From: JAAFIP01 sp043718065
GTDB lineage: Bacteria > Pseudomonadota > Gammaproteobacteria > Burkholderiales > Burkholderiaceae_C
Direction: 5' to 3'
Assembly: GCA_043718065.1 (NCBI GenBank)
Contig: JAYSWJ010000196.1
Coordinates: 1-25,049, forward strand
DNA: 25,049 bases
Made by a program: the position numbers and the translations under genes. The first letter of the stretch is position 1. Every line of letters starts with the position of its first letter. Below the pieces are notes generated by a model. The model was not told the DNA's origin. It searched no databases and saw only the letters and a list, made by a program, of their open reading frames with translations. Shown here in pieces: positions 24,473 to 25,049 of this stretch.

Positions 24473-24868
24473 AGAAAATGAGCTGGTGGTGATCGATGTG
24501 CTGCATTGCAACAACCGTACCATACCAGTAAGTCGAAAATATGCACGTTATTGCCGCAAAGTTGCTGCAAGCTTACGTTTAAGCCTCATTCACAGCGCAT
24601 TGAATCGGCTGTTAATTGAGTCAGAGCGGCTTAGGGCTCAATTTTTAGGGGCTAAAAACTAAATCTATTAAATCTTGAACTGCAAATATTTGACACACGG
24701 CTCAAATCTCTGGCATAATCAAAGGCTTCGCGCAAAAAAGCATTCGCTAATTGCGCATATCCGCCCAAACGTGACGGGATTGAATTTAACGGTTCACTTC
24801 TGTAGCGACGGGCCCAAGACTGCTTCTGGCTGCATTTTGCCTCCAGAAATAAGTTGGGAAGATTTGAA
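24473..24868. other. Intergenic region between patatin gene and rplN
   Basis: About 396 bases without a gene, AT-rich compared with the flanking genes. It holds the rplN promoter (24690-24719) and an rplN leader of about 140 bases. The leader contains a short dyad GCGCAA/TTGCGC (24730-24756) and a dyad TTCTGG/CCAGAA shortly before the rplN ribosome binding site. The left part must contain the patatin promoter, but no clear -35/-10 pair stands out. No tRNA or other RNA gene was recognised. Confidence 0.6.
24690..24719 (+). promoter_or_regulatory. Sigma-70-type promoter of rplN
   Basis: A consensus -35 TTGACA (24690-24695) and -10 CATAAT (24714-24719, five of six consensus bases) are separated by 18 bases. 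Transcription would begin near 24726, giving a leader of about 140 bases before rplN. A strong promoter here fits a ribosomal protein operon that starts at rplN rather than being read through from rpsQ. Confidence 0.7.
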
Positions 24869-25049
24869 ATGATCCAAACAGAATCTCGACTCGATGTCGC
24901 CGACAACACGGGCGCTAAATCCGTGCTGTGCATCAAGGTGCTTGGTGGCTCTAAGCGCCGCTACGCATCCGTAGGCGATGTAATCAAGGTCAGCATTAAA
25001 GAAGCTGCACCACGCGCCCGCGTTAAAAAAGGCGAAGTGTACAGCGCTG
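24869..25049 (+). CDS. rplN: 50S ribosomal protein L14 (partial, cut by window end)
   Basis: The first 60 codons of ribosomal protein L14, about half of the usual 122 residues. The start MIQTESRLDVADNTGAK and the following VLCIKVLGGSKRRYASVGD are diagnostic of L14, which binds 23S rRNA at the subunit interface. A purine-rich ribosome binding site (GGGAAGA) lies shortly before the ATG. It is the first gene after a promoter and leader, with the patatin gene divergent upstream instead of rpsQ, so the S10/spc-type ribosomal operon is split at this point in this organism. The frame remains open to the end of the window. Confidence 0.97.
   Translation, partial: MIQTESRLDVADNTGAKSVLCIKVLGGSKRRYASVGDVIKVSIKEAAPRARVKKGEVYSA

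Noticed and set aside
23919..24662. Open frame of about 247 codons on the plus strand, antisense to the patatin gene
   Set aside because: It mirrors the codon pattern of the patatin gene, which has all its catalytic motifs. The antisense product shows no recognisable domain and has a low-complexity Ser/Ala/Pro character.

Overview
The window looks like a chromosomal stretch from a betaproteobacterium, most likely Comamonadaceae (Rhodoferax/Polaromonas type). The evidence is the character of trpD, trpC, ung and the start of rplN, and a short intergenic repeat of a kind I associate with that family. The taxonomic call is inference; no 16S or other marker is present. No integrase, insertion sequence, tRNA gene or CRISPR array was found.

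Layout. Bases 6-1034 hold trpD (+). Bases 1046-21518 hold about 20 kb of genes for an aryl-polyene pigment of the xanthomonadin type. Bases 21544-22380 hold trpC (+), 22491-23309 ung (+), 23414-24472 a patatin-like phospholipase (-), and 24869 to the end the first 60 codons of rplN (+), behind a promoter and a leader of about 140 bases. The pigment cluster therefore separates trpD from trpC, which are usually adjacent in this group.

The cluster has three main gene blocks plus one gene. Block A runs leftward from 8214 to 1046: halogenase-like flavoenzyme, PlsC-like acyltransferase, acyl carrier protein, ketosynthase, XanB2/FkbO-type chorismatase, MipA/OmpV outer-membrane protein, FabZ-like dehydratase, PAP2 phosphatase. 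Block B runs rightward from 8289 to 16266: MMPL exporter, lipoprotein alpha/beta hydrolase, CE4 deacetylase, methyltransferase, ketosynthase, cysteine-less chain-length factor, ApeP-like dehydratase, FabG-like reductase. Block C runs leftward from 20561 to 16326: acyl carrier protein, COG4648-like membrane protein, AMP-forming ligase, small hotdog dehydratase, LpxL-like acyltransferase, LolA-like protein. A GT2 glycosyltransferase (+, 20760-21518) diverges from block C and leads into trpC.

Proposed pathway (inference from families). The chorismatase makes a hydroxybenzoate starter. The ligase loads it on an acyl carrier protein. The ketosynthases, chain-length factor, reductase and three dehydratases extend it into a conjugated polyene. 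The methyltransferase, halogenase-like enzyme and glycosyltransferase may decorate it, and the two acyltransferases may attach it to a lipid. The MMPL pump, LolA-like carrier and possibly the MipA/OmpV protein would move it to the outer membrane. The pathway type is known from Xanthomonas and the wider aryl-polyene family. The location inside trp, the accessory hydrolase/deacetylase/MipA/PAP2 set and the two-part composition of trpD are the less ordinary points.
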